This document shows positions 7,866 through 16,761 of a stretch of 64,000 bases of DNA, in pieces. Location of the stretch: positions 124,001 through 188,000 of the forward strand of contig NZ_KE136473.1 in the NCBI RefSeq assembly GCF_000407145.1, written 5' to 3'. How positions within the stretch are numbered: the stretch's first letter is position 1; every line of letters begins with the position of its first letter. The notes beneath the pieces were generated by a model that did no database searches, was not told the DNA's origin, and worked only from the letters and a program-made list of their open reading frames with translations. The translations under genes and the position numbers were made by a program. The DNA is from Enterococcus caccae ATCC BAA-1240 (lineage in GTDB: Bacteria > Bacillota > Bacilli > Lactobacillales > Enterococcaceae).

Positions 7866-8233
7866 AAAAGAAAAAAGCCAAGCTTCTCGACTAGCTTGGC
7901 TCTTGTTTCTGGAAGGAATCAGTGTATTGAATGATCATTTTTTACTTTTCGTTATACATGTAAAGTAATTAGTTGAATTTCTTGTTCATAAACCAAATCT
8001 TGTCTTCATTACATTTTCTACATTTCTTTTCTTAAAAATTTTTCAATCAAACTATCTTTATATGTGTTTTTTAGATGGATTACCCAATTTTTTACACATA
8101 TTCACTATTTTTTAAAGATGTTTTTACGATTTTTATACTTTACACATATATCTTGATGAAAGGTGAATCGTGTTCTGCTAACAATTTTGCGTTTATTCGT
8201 GTCTACTTCGAGAAATTCTTCAATACAACTGAT
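7866..8233 (-). pseudogene. orphan cre-controlled transcription unit with decayed reading frame
   Basis: The 682-bp gap 7781-8463 has no normal gene, but the minus strand has a full set of signals: promoter 8257-8285, ribosome site AAGGAGG (about 8238-8244), and a terminator at 7876-7901. After the ribosome site a frame of 42 codons opens with ATC (8233), not ATG, and stops at 8105 (it begins SCIEEFLEVDTNKRK after the first codon). Further short frames such as DSLIEKFLRKEM and RQDLVYEQEIQLITLHV follow, interrupted by stops. This looks like a decayed gene whose control signals survive, or a small RNA. No family was recognised. Confidence 0.45.
7876..7901 (-). terminator. terminator of the orphan minus-strand unit
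   Basis: AGCCAAGC and GCTTGGCT flank a 10-nt loop. On the minus strand the stem is followed by TTTTTTCTTTT, an intrinsic terminator. Confidence 0.75.
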
Positions 8234-8256
8234 TGTTCCTCCTTCCTTCTATAAGT

Positions 8257-8285
8257 ATAGTAACATGTTTGGTAAGCGTTTTCAA
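8257..8285 (-). promoter_or_regulatory. minus-strand promoter overlapped by a cre-like site
   Basis: Read on the minus strand: TTGAAA (8285-8280), 17-bp spacer, TACTAT (8262-8257). The minus-strand sequence TGAAAACGCTTACC (8284-8271) matches the CcpA operator consensus WGWAANCGNTNWCA at 13 of 14 positions and overlaps the -35 box, suggesting carbon catabolite repression of whatever lies downstream. Confidence 0.65.
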
Positions 8286-8382
8286 CTATAATGCTCCCCA
8301 ATAGGTACAACTTTTTTTTATTTAGTGGGAGCTCTGCTTTTGAAAAAAGTGGCTAGAAAAAATAAAAATTTAGCCATATTTA

Positions 8383-8412
8383 TTGAAGTTTGAAAAAAAA
8401 ACATGGTATAGT
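8383..8412 (+). promoter_or_regulatory. promoter of the P-type ATPase gene
   Basis: TTGAAG (8383-8388), 18-bp spacer, TATAGT (8407-8412), about 50 nt ahead of the ATPase start codon. A small GGCTA/TAGCC inverted repeat lies just upstream (about 8351-8375). Confidence 0.6.
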
Positions 8413-8463
8413 GAATATAGATACTATATTAATAGAAGGAAAAAATAAGAATGGGGGGATAGG

Positions 8464-11100
8464 ATGGAAGCATACAAACAACCTATCGAGACAATTATTA
8501 AAGAAGTGAACACAAATAAAGAGCAAGGATTAACGGGACAAGAGGTAAAAAAGCGACTTACTGAACAAGGCGCTAATAAATTCCATGAGGCCAAGAAAGA
8601 GTCAATATTCAAGAAGTTTCTTCATAGCTTATCCGATTTTACAACAATCATTTTATTAGTTGCGGCAGCCATTTCATTTTACACAGCAATTGCAACTGAT
8701 CATGGGGATTATTTTGAAGGAATCTTGATTATCGCTATTGTGATTATCAACGCCGTATTAGCCATCGTTCAAGAGGGAAATGCTGAAAAATCGTTGGCGG
8801 CGTTACAAGATATGAATAAACAAAGTAGCTCGGTTTTACGTGACGGAAAAGTTGAGACTATCGATGCAGAAGATGTTGTTGTTGGCGATATACTTGTATT
8901 AGAATCAGGGTCAATGATTACAGCAGATGCTCGTTTGATCCAATCATCGCAACTTAGAGTAGAAGAATCCGCACTTACTGGAGAAAGTGAGCCTATTGAG
9001 AAAGATTCGGAGTACATAGGAAAACAAGATGCACCGATCGGCGACCAAATCAATATGGTCTTTAAAGGCTGTACGGTAGCAAATGGTCGTGGACGAGCAA
9101 TTGTTACAGCAACAGGGATGCAAACTGAAATGGGAAAAATCGCCGGCTTGTTAAATGACGATGTGACCCAGCAAACACCACTACAAAAACGTTTGAACCA
9201 ATTAGGGAAGAGGATCAGCCTCATTGCTTTAGGTGCTGCAGCATTAGTCTTTGTTATTGGTGAGTTACAAGGTGAACCAATGTTAGAGATGTTTATGACG
9301 GCGGTATCATTAGCTGTTGCAGCGGTACCTGAAACCTTGATGGTAATCGTAACATTGACATTGGCTTACGGTGTCCAGAAAATGGCAAAGAAGCATGCCA
9401 TCATTCGTCGCTTACCGGCTGTTGAAACACTGGGCACTGCTAATGTAATTTGTTCTGATAAGACTGGAACCTTGACGCAAAATAAAATGCGGGTCAGACG
9501 TGTTTGGTCACGTGGAGATGAAGTAACAGATACTGAAGATGCGATGACAGATGAAGCGATGGAAGTCTTGAAAATGGCTTCTCTTTGTACAGATGTTATT
9601 GTAGATAAAGATGGGGATGATCTAGTCATCCAAGGAAATCCAACGGAAGCAGCTATCGTGCGTGCAGTGGAAGAAAACTATCATACGAAAGCTGAATTAG
9701 AAGAAAAATACCCAAGAATCGGAGAAATTCCATTTGATTCTGAACGAAAAATGATGACGACCGTTCACAAAATGGGGAAAAAGTATATTTCTGTAACCAA
9801 GGGTGCTTTTGATGTTCTATTGACTCGTTTCCGTTTTGGTGATGTTGAACAAGCGGCTGTGGTAAATGATCGCTTCGGAAAACGTGCTTTACGAGTGATT
9901 GCGGTCGGTTATGCCATTTATGATGAAGAACCCACTGACATCACTTCAGGGGCGTTAGAGAAGAACTTACGGCTATTAGGATTGATTGGCATGATTGATC
10001 CCCCAAGACCAGAGAGTAAAGGGGCCATTGCTAGAGCGAAAAAAGCAGGAATCAAAACAGTCATGATTACAGGAGACCATGTAGTGACAGCAGGCGCCAT
10101 TGCCAAGGAGTTGGGGATTTTAACAGATAAAAATGAAGCCCTGACAGGATCGGAATTGCAAAAAATGTCTGATGAAGAGCTAGATTCACGAGTGAAATCA
10201 CTCTCTGTCTATGCTCGAGTAACGCCAGAAGATAAAATCCGTATTGTGAAATCTTGGCAACGAACTGGTGCAGTTGTTGCAATGACAGGGGACGGAGTCA
10301 ATGATGCTCCTGCCTTAAAAGCGAGTGACGTAGGTTGCGCCATGGGAATTACTGGAACAGACGTGGCACAAGGTGCAGCAGATATGATTTTGACGGATGA
10401 CAATTTTGCAACAATCGTAGATGCCGTTGCCCAAGGTCGGGCTGTTTATCGCAATATCCGTAAAGCAGTCAACTTTTTGTTAAGCTGTAATATTTCGGAG
10501 ATATTTATTGTATTGATTGCTATGTTGCTTGGTTGGGGAGCACCCTTTACGGCGGTTCAATTACTGTTTGTAAACGTCGTTGCAGACGGTCTACCTGGTT
10601 TTGCACTAGGGAAAGAACCAGCAGAAAAAGGAATCATGGATGAAGCTCCAATTCCAAGAAATGAAGGGATTTTTGCACGTGGTTTATGGCAAAAAATTGG
10701 GATCAATGCTTTTGTCTTTACAGTAATCACTTTGTTTGGATTCTATTTAGGCGCAAATGTTGATTCAGTTTCTTATTTTTTTGAAGCAAGTCATGAAATT
10801 GGTCAAACAGTAGCATTCTTAATTCTAGCTTATTCATCGATTCTACATGTTTTCAATGTGAGAAGTACAGAATCGATTTTTAGAGTAAAATTATCAACAA
10901 ATAAATCATTGTTTGAAATGGCGGTGTTGGCTGTGATTATTACGACAGTCATTGCGTTGTTACCATTCACACAAGAATTGTTTGGCTTAGTTCCGATTGG
11001 GATGAATCATTGGTTATTAGTCATGGGGCTATCGATTGTACCGATTTTTGTCAATGAAATGATCAAATTCCACTATTCATCAGAAGAAGATGCCGAATAA
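8464..11100 (+). CDS. cation-transporting P-type ATPase (P2 type, probably calcium)
   Basis: An 878-residue membrane pump. In order it shows the N-terminal cation-ATPase domain, TGESEP (actuator), VAAVPETLMVIVTLTLAYGV (M4 ion site with Glu), ICSDKTGTLTQNKM (phosphorylated Asp), the nucleotide-binding domain, MTGDGVNDAPALKASDVG (hinge), and C-terminal helices with NVVADGLPGFALGKEP. These place it with P2-type Ca2+ (SERCA/PMCA-like) pumps of Firmicutes. M4 has PET where PEG is common, and M6 has NVVADG where NLVTDG is common. Those changes keep the acidic ligands but may shift ion specificity, and Mn2+ is an alternative cargo. The ribosome site is GGGGGGAT just before the ATG. Confidence 0.9.
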   Translation: MEAYKQPIETIIKEVNTNKEQGLTGQEVKKRLTEQGANKFHEAKKESIFKKFLHSLSDFTTIILLVAAAISFYTAIATDHGDYFEGILIIAIVIINAVLAIVQEGNAEKSLAALQDMNKQSSSVLRDGKVETIDAEDVVVGDILVLESGSMITADARLIQSSQLRVEESALTGESEPIEKDSEYIGKQDAPIGDQINMVFKGCTVANGRGRAIVTATGMQTEMGKIAGLLNDDVTQQTPLQKRLNQLGKRISLIALGAAALVFVIGELQGEPMLEMFMTAVSLAVAAVPETLMVIVTLTLAYGVQKMAKKHAIIRRLPAVETLGTANVICSDKTGTLTQNKMRVRRVWSRGDEVTDTEDAMTDEAMEVLKMASLCTDVIVDKDGDDLVIQGNPTEAAIVRAVEENYHTKAELEEKYPRIGEIPFDSERKMMTTVHKMGKKYISVTKGAFDVLLTRFRFGDVEQAAVVNDRFGKRALRVIAVGYAIYDEEPTDITSGALEKNLRLLGLIGMIDPPRPESKGAIARAKKAGIKTVMITGDHVVTAGAIAKELGILTDKNEALTGSELQKMSDEELDSRVKSLSVYARVTPEDKIRIVKSWQRTGAVVAMTGDGVNDAPALKASDVGCAMGITGTDVAQGAADMILTDDNFATIVDAVAQGRAVYRNIRKAVNFLLSCNISEIFIVLIAMLLGWGAPFTAVQLLFVNVVADGLPGFALGKEPAEKGIMDEAPIPRNEGIFARGLWQKIGINAFVFTVITLFGFYLGANVDSVSYFFEASHEIGQTVAFLILAYSSILHVFNVRSTESIFRVKLSTNKSLFEMAVLAVIITTVIALLPFTQELFGLVPIGMNHWLLVMGLSIVPIFVNEMIKFHYSSEEDAE

Positions 11101-11118
11101 ACGTATATTAAAGCCAAC

Positions 11119-11170
11119 GCTTAACGTGTTGATTTCTACCACGAAATCAACACGTTAAGCTCTTTTTTTC
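11119..11170 (+). terminator. strong terminator after the ATPase gene
   Basis: A perfect 18-bp stem (GCTTAACGTGTTGATTTC and its complement, 11119-11136 and 11143-11160) followed by TCTTTTTTT. Confidence 0.95.
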
Positions 11171-11333
11171 ATATCTCTTGATTGGGTGAAAGGATCTCTT
11201 GAAAATAGTATTGAATTTATTTACATAAAAGACTTGCTAAAATGTTGAAGGAGTATTATAGTTGTTAACAAAATCAGTTGTTTTATTTTTTTTAGCTGGT
11301 ATTTTTTTAAATTAATTATAACTAACAACCGAT

Positions 11334-11361
11334 ATTTTTATTTGGAAGCCCAAATAAAAAT
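11334..11361 (+). other. perfect hairpin directly upstream of the riboswitch
   Basis: ATTTTTATTTGG, a 4-nt loop AAGC, then the exact complement (11350-11361). It abuts the 5' strand of the aptamer P1 stem. It may shield the transcript 5' end or stack on the aptamer. It has no T tract, so it is not a terminator. Confidence 0.5.
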
Positions 11362-11452
11362 CTTAGGGGAGTAGCAACATAGTTTATCTATGTTTTTAGA
11401 TCAACAGCAAGTGTGTAAACACTGGTCTAAGAATGAAATTGCGAGACCTAAG
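11362..11452 (+). ncRNA. yybP-ykoY family (manganese-sensing type) riboswitch aptamer
   Basis: The 5' side CTTAGG-GGAGTAGC and the 3' side GCGAGACC-TAAG match the signature ends of the yybP-ykoY aptamer (GGGGAGUAGC ... GCAAGACC), with P1 closed by CTTAGG/CCTAAG. Between them are a hairpin (AACATAG/CTATGTT, about 11376-11394) and an arm with the conserved ATCAACAGC internal loop closed by an AGTGT-GTAA-ACACT cap and TTAGATC/GGTCTAA base. The family senses Mn2+. The 3' P1 strand is reused by the downstream terminator, so ligand binding would favour transcription. Confidence 0.82.
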
Positions 11453-11494
11453 TGTAAGGGCCAAGTGTCGTTTCACTTAGGTCTCTTGTTTTAC
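11443..11494 (+). terminator. riboswitch expression platform (terminator)
   Basis: GAGACCTAAGTG (11443-11454) pairs with CACTTAGGTCTC (11474-11485), followed by TTGTTTT. The left strand contains the P1 3' strand of the aptamer, so aptamer and terminator are mutually exclusive: an ON switch. Confidence 0.85.
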
Positions 11495-11599
11495 TTAAAA
11501 AGCGGAATTGGGTTGAAGAGAAGTTCTGATAAGTGGTTTTTTTATTTTTCAGTCAGAGCAGGACGAGCCCCTTATGCTTTTAAATTGGAGGAGAATTTT

Positions 11600-13609
11600 G
11601 TGGTAGAGAAGTCGAAAATTTCGCATCATCAGAAATTGACCGCTGCGGGTCTTTTAGTAGCAATGGGGGTCGTTTATGGTGATATCGGAACAAGCCCGCT
11701 TTATGTAATGAAAGCGATCGTTGGAGATAACGGCGGTCTTCGAAATGTTTCGGAGAGTTTCATTCTTGGCGCGGTATCATTGATTTTTTGGACATTAACG
11801 ATTTTAACAACGATCAAATACGTTGTGATTGCTTTAAACGCCGATAATCATGGTGAGGGAGGCATCTTCTCTTTATACACACTTGTGCGTAAAAAAGGGA
11901 AATACTTGATTATTCCAGCTATGATTGGAGGAGCAGCATTACTCGCCGATGGTGTGTTGACTCCAGCTGTGACTGTGACTACTGCAATCGAAGGATTGCG
12001 GGGGATTCCTGTGTTCTTTGAACGGTTCGGCAGTGATCAAAACATTATCGTGATGATTACATTGGCTATTATACTTATTTTATTTTCTGTTCAACGTTTT
12101 GGAACAGATGCAGTTGGAAAAGCGTTTGGACCGATTATGTTTGCTTGGTTTACCTTCCTAGGCGTGATGGGGCTGATCAATTTTGGACAAGATTGGACAG
12201 TTCTTCGTGCGTTGAACCCTTATTATGCAGTTCACTTACTGCTTAGTCCTGAAAATAAACTAGGAATCTTCGTTTTAGGGAATGTCTTCTTAGCAACAAC
12301 TGGGGCAGAAGCCTTATATTCTGACTTGGGTCACGTTGGTAAACATAATATTCGTGCTAGTTGGCCGTATATTAAAATTTGTCTGATTCTCAATTATTTA
12401 GGACAAGCAGCTTGGATCTTGAGTGCTAAAAATGATCCGTCGATTTTAGCAATCGAGAATTTAAACCCATTCTTTCAAATGATGCCAAATAGTATCATGC
12501 TTATCGGGGTAGTGTTTGCTACGGTCGCTGCAGTAATTGCTTCCCAAGCTTTGATTTCAGGCTCATTTACATTAGTTTCAGAAGCAATCAAATTAAAATT
12601 ATTGCCAAGATTGAAAATCATTTATCCAGGTGCGAATATTGGTCAAATGTATATTCCAGCTGTGAATATGATGTTATGGATCGTCTGTTCGTTAATCGTC
12701 ATTACGTTTAGAACTTCTACGCATATGGAAGCAGCATACGGCCTTTCAATTACAGTAACAATGCTGATGACGACTATTCTGTTGATGTTTTACCTATTGC
12801 AAAAAGGTGCACCGCGCTGGGTTGCTTATCTTATTACTTTATTCTTTGGTAGTATTGAGTCGATCTTCTTTGTCTCAAGTATTGCGAAATTCTTCCATGG
12901 CGGTTATGTAGCTGTTGGTATCGCATTATTGATTTTAGCTGTGATGACCATTTGGGAGTGGGGCAATATTATTAAAGAGAAGACATCTGATACAGTTCCG
13001 CTTAAACAATATGTAGAGCAGTTACGGATGTTAAAAGATGATACGACGGTTCCTAAATCACAAACGAACGTTGTTTTCATGACACCAGATACGATCGGAG
13101 ACGAAATTGGTCGTCAAATCATTTACTCAATTTTAGATAAACAACCGAAAAGAGCAAATGTTTACTGGTTTGTAAACGTTGAAGTAACGGATGAACCATT
13201 TACGAAAGAGTATTCTGTAGATATGATGGGCACTGATTTTATCGTACAGGTTCAGTTGTATCTTGGGTTTCATGTAGCGCAAGAGGTCAATGTTTATATT
13301 CGTCAAATCGTTTATGATTTAATGAAAGAAGGACGTTTACCTAAACAGCCACAGAAATATTCATTGACACCAGGTCGTGAAGTTGGGGATTTCCAATTTA
13401 TTATTATTCGGGAAGAGCTATCCAAGGTAACAGAGTTGAAGAAATGGGATCGTCAAATCATGCAATTAAAATTGGCAATCAAAAAAAGAACGACTACGCC
13501 AGAAAACTGGTTTGGTTTGGAATATAGTGAAGTGAAATATGAATCTGTTCCATTGATTATCGGTGATACAAGAAAGACAAGATTAAGAGAACGAAAAGTT
13601 TTAACATAA
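11600..13609 (+). CDS. kup: Kup-family potassium uptake protein
   Basis: A 669-residue polytopic membrane protein. The N-terminal [20 protein letters not shown] is the diagnostic Kup signature, followed by about twelve hydrophobic helices and a soluble C-terminal domain with [19 protein letters not shown]. Kup proteins take up K+ coupled to protons. The open frame extends to 11390 but that part is the riboswitch; GTG at 11600 with GGAGGAG (11587-11593) is the only start that fits both the family length and a ribosome site. Expression should depend on the upstream yybP-ykoY-type riboswitch, an unexpected control for a potassium carrier. Confidence 0.93.
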   Translation: MVEKSKISHHQKLTAAGLLVAMGVVYGDIGTSPLYVMKAIVGDNGGLRNVSESFILGAVSLIFWTLTILTTIKYVVIALNADNHGEGGIFSLYTLVRKKGKYLIIPAMIGGAALLADGVLTPAVTVTTAIEGLRGIPVFFERFGSDQNIIVMITLAIILILFSVQRFGTDAVGKAFGPIMFAWFTFLGVMGLINFGQDWTVLRALNPYYAVHLLLSPENKLGIFVLGNVFLATTGAEALYSDLGHVGKHNIRASWPYIKICLILNYLGQAAWILSAKNDPSILAIENLNPFFQMMPNSIMLIGVVFATVAAVIASQALISGSFTLVSEAIKLKLLPRLKIIYPGANIGQMYIPAVNMMLWIVCSLIVITFRTSTHMEAAYGLSITVTMLMTTILLMFYLLQKGAPRWVAYLITLFFGSIESIFFVSSIAKFFHGGYVAVGIALLILAVMTIWEWGNIIKEKTSDTVPLKQYVEQLRMLKDDTTVPKSQTNVVFMTPDTIGDEIGRQIIYSILDKQPKRANVYWFVNVEVTDEPFTKEYSVDMMGTDFIVQVQLYLGFHVAQEVNVYIRQIVYDLMKEGRLPKQPQKYSLTPGREVGDFQFIIIREELSKVTELKKWDRQIMQLKLAIKKRTTTPENWFGLEYSEVKYESVPLIIGDTRKTRLRERKVLT

Positions 13610-13719
13610 AAAAAGAGGGTGAAATCGAAATGTAACGTAGTTGTTGCTTCGGTTTCAACCGTGTATACAAATGTAAAGCGACTGAGATATAGCTCGAAGA
13701 GTTATGCCTCAGTCGCTTT
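13610..13719. repeat. intergenic hairpin repeats after kup
   Basis: Two stems occupy this gap: GGTGAAATCGAA against TTCGGTTTCAACC (about 13618-13661), and GCGACTGAG / CTCAGTCGC (13678-13686 and 13708-13716). The second encloses GCTCGAAGAGTTATG. The loop motif GAAGAGTTATGCC recurs in a hairpin at about 15230-15270. The stems may also end the kup transcript. Confidence 0.55.
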
Positions 13720-13821
13720 AAGCTATCAATAATTTCATAAAGGAATAGCTCTTATTAGCGCTATAGCTAAAGGACACGTATAATGTAACATAGAATAATA
13801 AGGAAAAATGAGGTGTAAAGA

Positions 13822-15120
13822 ATGCTTATAATAAATTTTTTAATATTACTTTTAATGATTGCGATCACTGCATTTTTTGTGGCAAGTGAATTTGCATTAG
13901 TGAAAATTCGAATGTCACGATTGGAGCAGTTAAAAAATGACGGCGTAAAAAATGCGGAATTAGCGATTCATGTGACACACCATTTAGACGCATATTTATC
14001 TACAAGCCAACTAGGCATTACTTTGACAGGGTTGATCATTGGTTGGGTAGGTGAAGGATCAGTTGCTGCGTTACTACATCCAATAGTAGGCGATCTGCCA
14101 ATCAGTGGAGCGTTAAGCAGCACGATTTCTATTGTTTTAGGATTTGTAATTGTAACGTATGTTGTGGTTGTTGTAGGGGAATTGTTTCCTAAAAGTTACA
14201 GTATCGCTAAGCCTGAAAAAGTTGTTCTAGCCATTGTTAAACCATTGCATTATTTTTATAAGATAATGTATCCGTTTATTTGGTTGCTGAATCATTCTGC
14301 AGCTAAATTGGGACAGTTGTTTGGAATTAGACTAGTATCTGAAGGGGAAGAAACATTAACCCAAGAAGAATTATTGTATGTAGCAGATGATTCCTATAAA
14401 AAAGGGGAACTGACCAAAGAAGAGTATCATTATATGGAAAATATTTTTGAATTTGACGATACACTTGCCAAAGAAATTCAGGTCGATCGAACCTCTATGG
14501 AGGTTTTCGAAGCCGACGAAACGGTAGCACAAGCAATTCAGCATTCTTTAAAACGGGGACATACGCGCTATCCAGTTATTGAAGAGTCAAAAGATAATGT
14601 ATTAGGTTATGTAACGTTGCCGGCTTTAATAAAAGAATCATTTATCAATAATCAAAGAAACGTCAGCGAACTAGTTGAAGAGCCTATTATCGTGTTAGCG
14701 ACAATTCCAATCAAGAGTTTACTAACGATGATGCGAAAAGAAGGGAAACATATTGCGATTTTAAAAGATGAATATGGTGGAACTACAGGGATGGTAACCA
14801 TTGAGGATATTCTAGAAGAATTAGTAGGTGACATTAGAGATGAAACAGATTTAGAAAATGCTCTGATTGCCAAAGAATCTGATAATTCGTATATCGTTTC
14901 TGGTAAAATCACACTTGATGATTTTGAACGGTACTTTAAAGTGAAAATTCCAATATTTGAAGAGTCTGAAATGTCTACATTAGCTGGTTTTATTGTGGAA
15001 CAACAGAAGAATCAAATTACTGTTGGAGACCAAATCAAGATTGATAAGTTTATTTTTGAAGTAATGGACTATGAGCATGCACATATTGATTACTTTAAAA
15101 TCACATTAAATCAGGTGTAA
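13822..15120 (+). CDS. CNNM/CorC-type membrane protein (hemolysin-C family)
   Basis: A 432-residue protein with an N-terminal DUF21/CNNM membrane domain (about residues 1-190, including ASEFALVKIRMSRLEQL and VVVGELFPKSYSIA), a pair of CBS domains (about residues 210-340, with RTSMEVFEADETVAQAI and GHTRYPVI, and DEYGGTTGMVTIEDILEEL) and a C-terminal CorC/HlyC transporter-associated domain. Family members are linked to Mg2+ efflux or homeostasis; the hemolysin name is historical. It sits between Kup and metabolic genes, apparently monocistronic. The ribosome site is GAGGTG about 12 nt upstream. Confidence 0.88.
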   Translation: MLIINFLILLLMIAITAFFVASEFALVKIRMSRLEQLKNDGVKNAELAIHVTHHLDAYLSTSQLGITLTGLIIGWVGEGSVAALLHPIVGDLPISGALSSTISIVLGFVIVTYVVVVVGELFPKSYSIAKPEKVVLAIVKPLHYFYKIMYPFIWLLNHSAAKLGQLFGIRLVSEGEETLTQEELLYVADDSYKKGELTKEEYHYMENIFEFDDTLAKEIQVDRTSMEVFEADETVAQAIQHSLKRGHTRYPVIEESKDNVLGYVTLPALIKESFINNQRNVSELVEEPIIVLATIPIKSLLTMMRKEGKHIAILKDEYGGTTGMVTIEDILEELVGDIRDETDLENALIAKESDNSYIVSGKITLDDFERYFKVKIPIFEESEMSTLAGFIVEQQKNQITVGDQIKIDKFIFEVMDYEHAHIDYFKITLNQV

Positions 15121-15280
15121 AAAGATGGAATAGAGGTGTTTGACACCGATAAATAAGTGCTGGCATAATGATGCTTTAGTACTTAGAGATTGCTTCTGAT
15201 TCTGCCATTTATTTGAATTTCAGGTGAGCGAAGTTAGGTATGACTTGAAGAGTTATGCCCAACCTCACTCACTTAATTTT
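15121..15280. repeat. dispersed intergenic repeat, copy 3, with hairpin tail
   Basis: It starts GATGGAATAGAGGTGTTTGA, similar to the left end of the element at 1031, and carries CACCGATAAATAAG as at about 3755. The right part forms an inverted repeat around GACTTGAAGAGTTATGCCC (about 15225-15275) resembling the hairpin at 13690. It is non-coding and of unknown function. Confidence 0.55.
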
Positions 15281-15288
15281 TTATAAAA

Positions 15289-15735
15289 TCAATTTCTATG
15301 ATAAGTAAAATCGGTTGTTGCAAAAGTTGTTCCTGAAATAGATAGTTGAGAAAAATTTGTTAAATCAATATCATGTACAGTCAACGTATAGTCATTCGAT
15401 GGGGAACGATTGCCATCTGGATCATAGGCTTCATTTGTGATAAGCAGACGTTGAGTTTGTTCATTCCAATTCAAAGAACTAATTTTAAAATTTAAAGTAC
15501 TTCCCACTCCTTGAGTAGGTCCAATTGTAGCGTAAGTATCTGTAAAAGCAGCTAACCAAGGAATGCCATTAGAGTCATTTTCTGTAGAAATCCAATTTCC
15601 TAATAATGAATTATAAATTGTTTGTGGATCTTTATCAGATTCTTTAGAAGTAGTAGTCTGATTAGAAGAATTGCTTGTTTCAGAAGACTGAGTTGAATTT
15701 GTTTGAGTTTCCGTATCTGAACGTGCTGCAGCAAA
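15289..15735 (-). pseudogene. 5'-truncated secreted/lipoprotein gene remnant
   Basis: A minus-strand frame of about 148 codons runs from just after an in-frame TAA (plus-strand 15736-15738) to its stop at 15289. It begins FAAARSDTETQTNSTQSS, a Ser/Thr/Asn-rich linker typical of the region after a lipoprotein signal. A compact domain follows with LLGNWISTENDSNGIPWL and ending FTYHRN. No usable start or signal peptide precedes it. Another frame just upstream reads LLFILLICCST, which resembles a signal peptide and lipobox, so a frameshift near 15735 probably broke the gene. An internal GTG at 15507 could give 72 residues but lacks a secretion signal. Confidence 0.6.
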
Positions 15736-15806
15736 TTAAAAGGATAAAAAGAAGGTTGACCAGTACGCTATATTCAGCTAGGATTAAATAAAAAGGATGT
15801 GTTTAA

Positions 15807-16724
15807 ATGCATAAGGTGGGGATTATCGGTTTAGGTCACGTGGGTGCAACACTTGCGTATACATTGGTCACTGAAAATTTAGTTGATGAGCTTGTTTTGA
15901 TCGATAAAAATGAAGAATTAGCTGTTTCTGAAGAATATGATTTGTTAGATGCTGAGGTTTTTTTAACTGGGAAAACTAAGATTATCATCCAAGATTATCA
16001 AGCGTTAAAAGACGCTTCTATTATTGTTTTTTGTGCAGGTCAAATCAGTGCATTAGGAGAAGATGGCGATCGGTTGAAAGAACTTGAGATCACGAGCAAA
16101 ATCGTAGAAGCAACTGCCCCTAAAATCAAGGCATCGGGATTTAAGGGTATTATTTTAACGATTACGAATCCATGTGATGTAATTGCAGCATATATGCAAA
16201 AGTTAACAGGGTTTGAGCCTAATAAAGTATTTGGGACAGGAACGATGCTTGATACCGCTCGGATGAAACAGGCGGTGAGTCGTAATTTAGCCATTGATAG
16301 TAGAAATGTCGGTGGGTATGTGTACGGTGAACATGGAGATTCTCAATTTGTTGCTTGGTCGACCGTCACAGTCGGTGATCGACCACTCTTAGCTTGGGAT
16401 CAAACACTTGATTTAGAAAAGCTTGATGCTGCTGTTCGAGCAGGTGGTTGGAAGGCTTTCGCAGGAAAAGGTTATACAAGTTATGGTATTGCAACCTGTG
16501 CGGCACGCTTAGTGAGGATGATGTTAAATGACTCAAAAACGATTGTTTCGGTTTCGGCCTATAATCAACAAGCTGATGTTTATTATGGACAACCTGTTGT
16601 AATTGGTAAAAATGGAGTAGAATCGCTTATCGATTGTCCACTGACAAAAAAAGAAAATGAGTTACGGGAAAAATCTCTTCAAATTATTAAAACAGCACTA
16701 GCAAAATTGCCTATCAAGAAGTAA
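15807..16724 (+). CDS. L-2-hydroxyacid (lactate / 2-hydroxyisocaproate) dehydrogenase
   Basis: A 305-residue NAD-dependent enzyme of the LDH/MDH superfamily: an N-terminal Rossmann GIIGLGHVGATLAYTL, TITNPCDVIAAYM, a catalytic region with LDTARM, and the active-site His in GEHGDSQFVAW. The Gln after GEHGDS and divergence from housekeeping LDH point to the L-2-hydroxyisocaproate dehydrogenase branch, which reduces branched 2-oxoacids. Lactate remains possible. It is monocistronic, starting 17 bp after AAAAAGGATG. The family is secure, the substrate not. Confidence 0.85.
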   Translation: MHKVGIIGLGHVGATLAYTLVTENLVDELVLIDKNEELAVSEEYDLLDAEVFLTGKTKIIIQDYQALKDASIIVFCAGQISALGEDGDRLKELEITSKIVEATAPKIKASGFKGIILTITNPCDVIAAYMQKLTGFEPNKVFGTGTMLDTARMKQAVSRNLAIDSRNVGGYVYGEHGDSQFVAWSTVTVGDRPLLAWDQTLDLEKLDAAVRAGGWKAFAGKGYTSYGIATCAARLVRMMLNDSKTIVSVSAYNQQADVYYGQPVVIGKNGVESLIDCPLTKKENELREKSLQIIKTALAKLPIKK

Positions 16725-16761
16725 AATAGTAACGGTGATTTAAAACAATGGAGGCAATTTG

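Noticed and set aside
11101-11361. c-di-AMP (ydaO) riboswitch, often linked to potassium transport genes
   Set aside because: None of its conserved blocks was seen; the visible motifs fit yybP-ykoY instead.
11390-11599. N-terminal extension of the Kup frame from ATG 11390
   Set aside because: These codons lie in the riboswitch and terminator; no Kup has such a leader, and GTG 11600 has a strong ribosome site.
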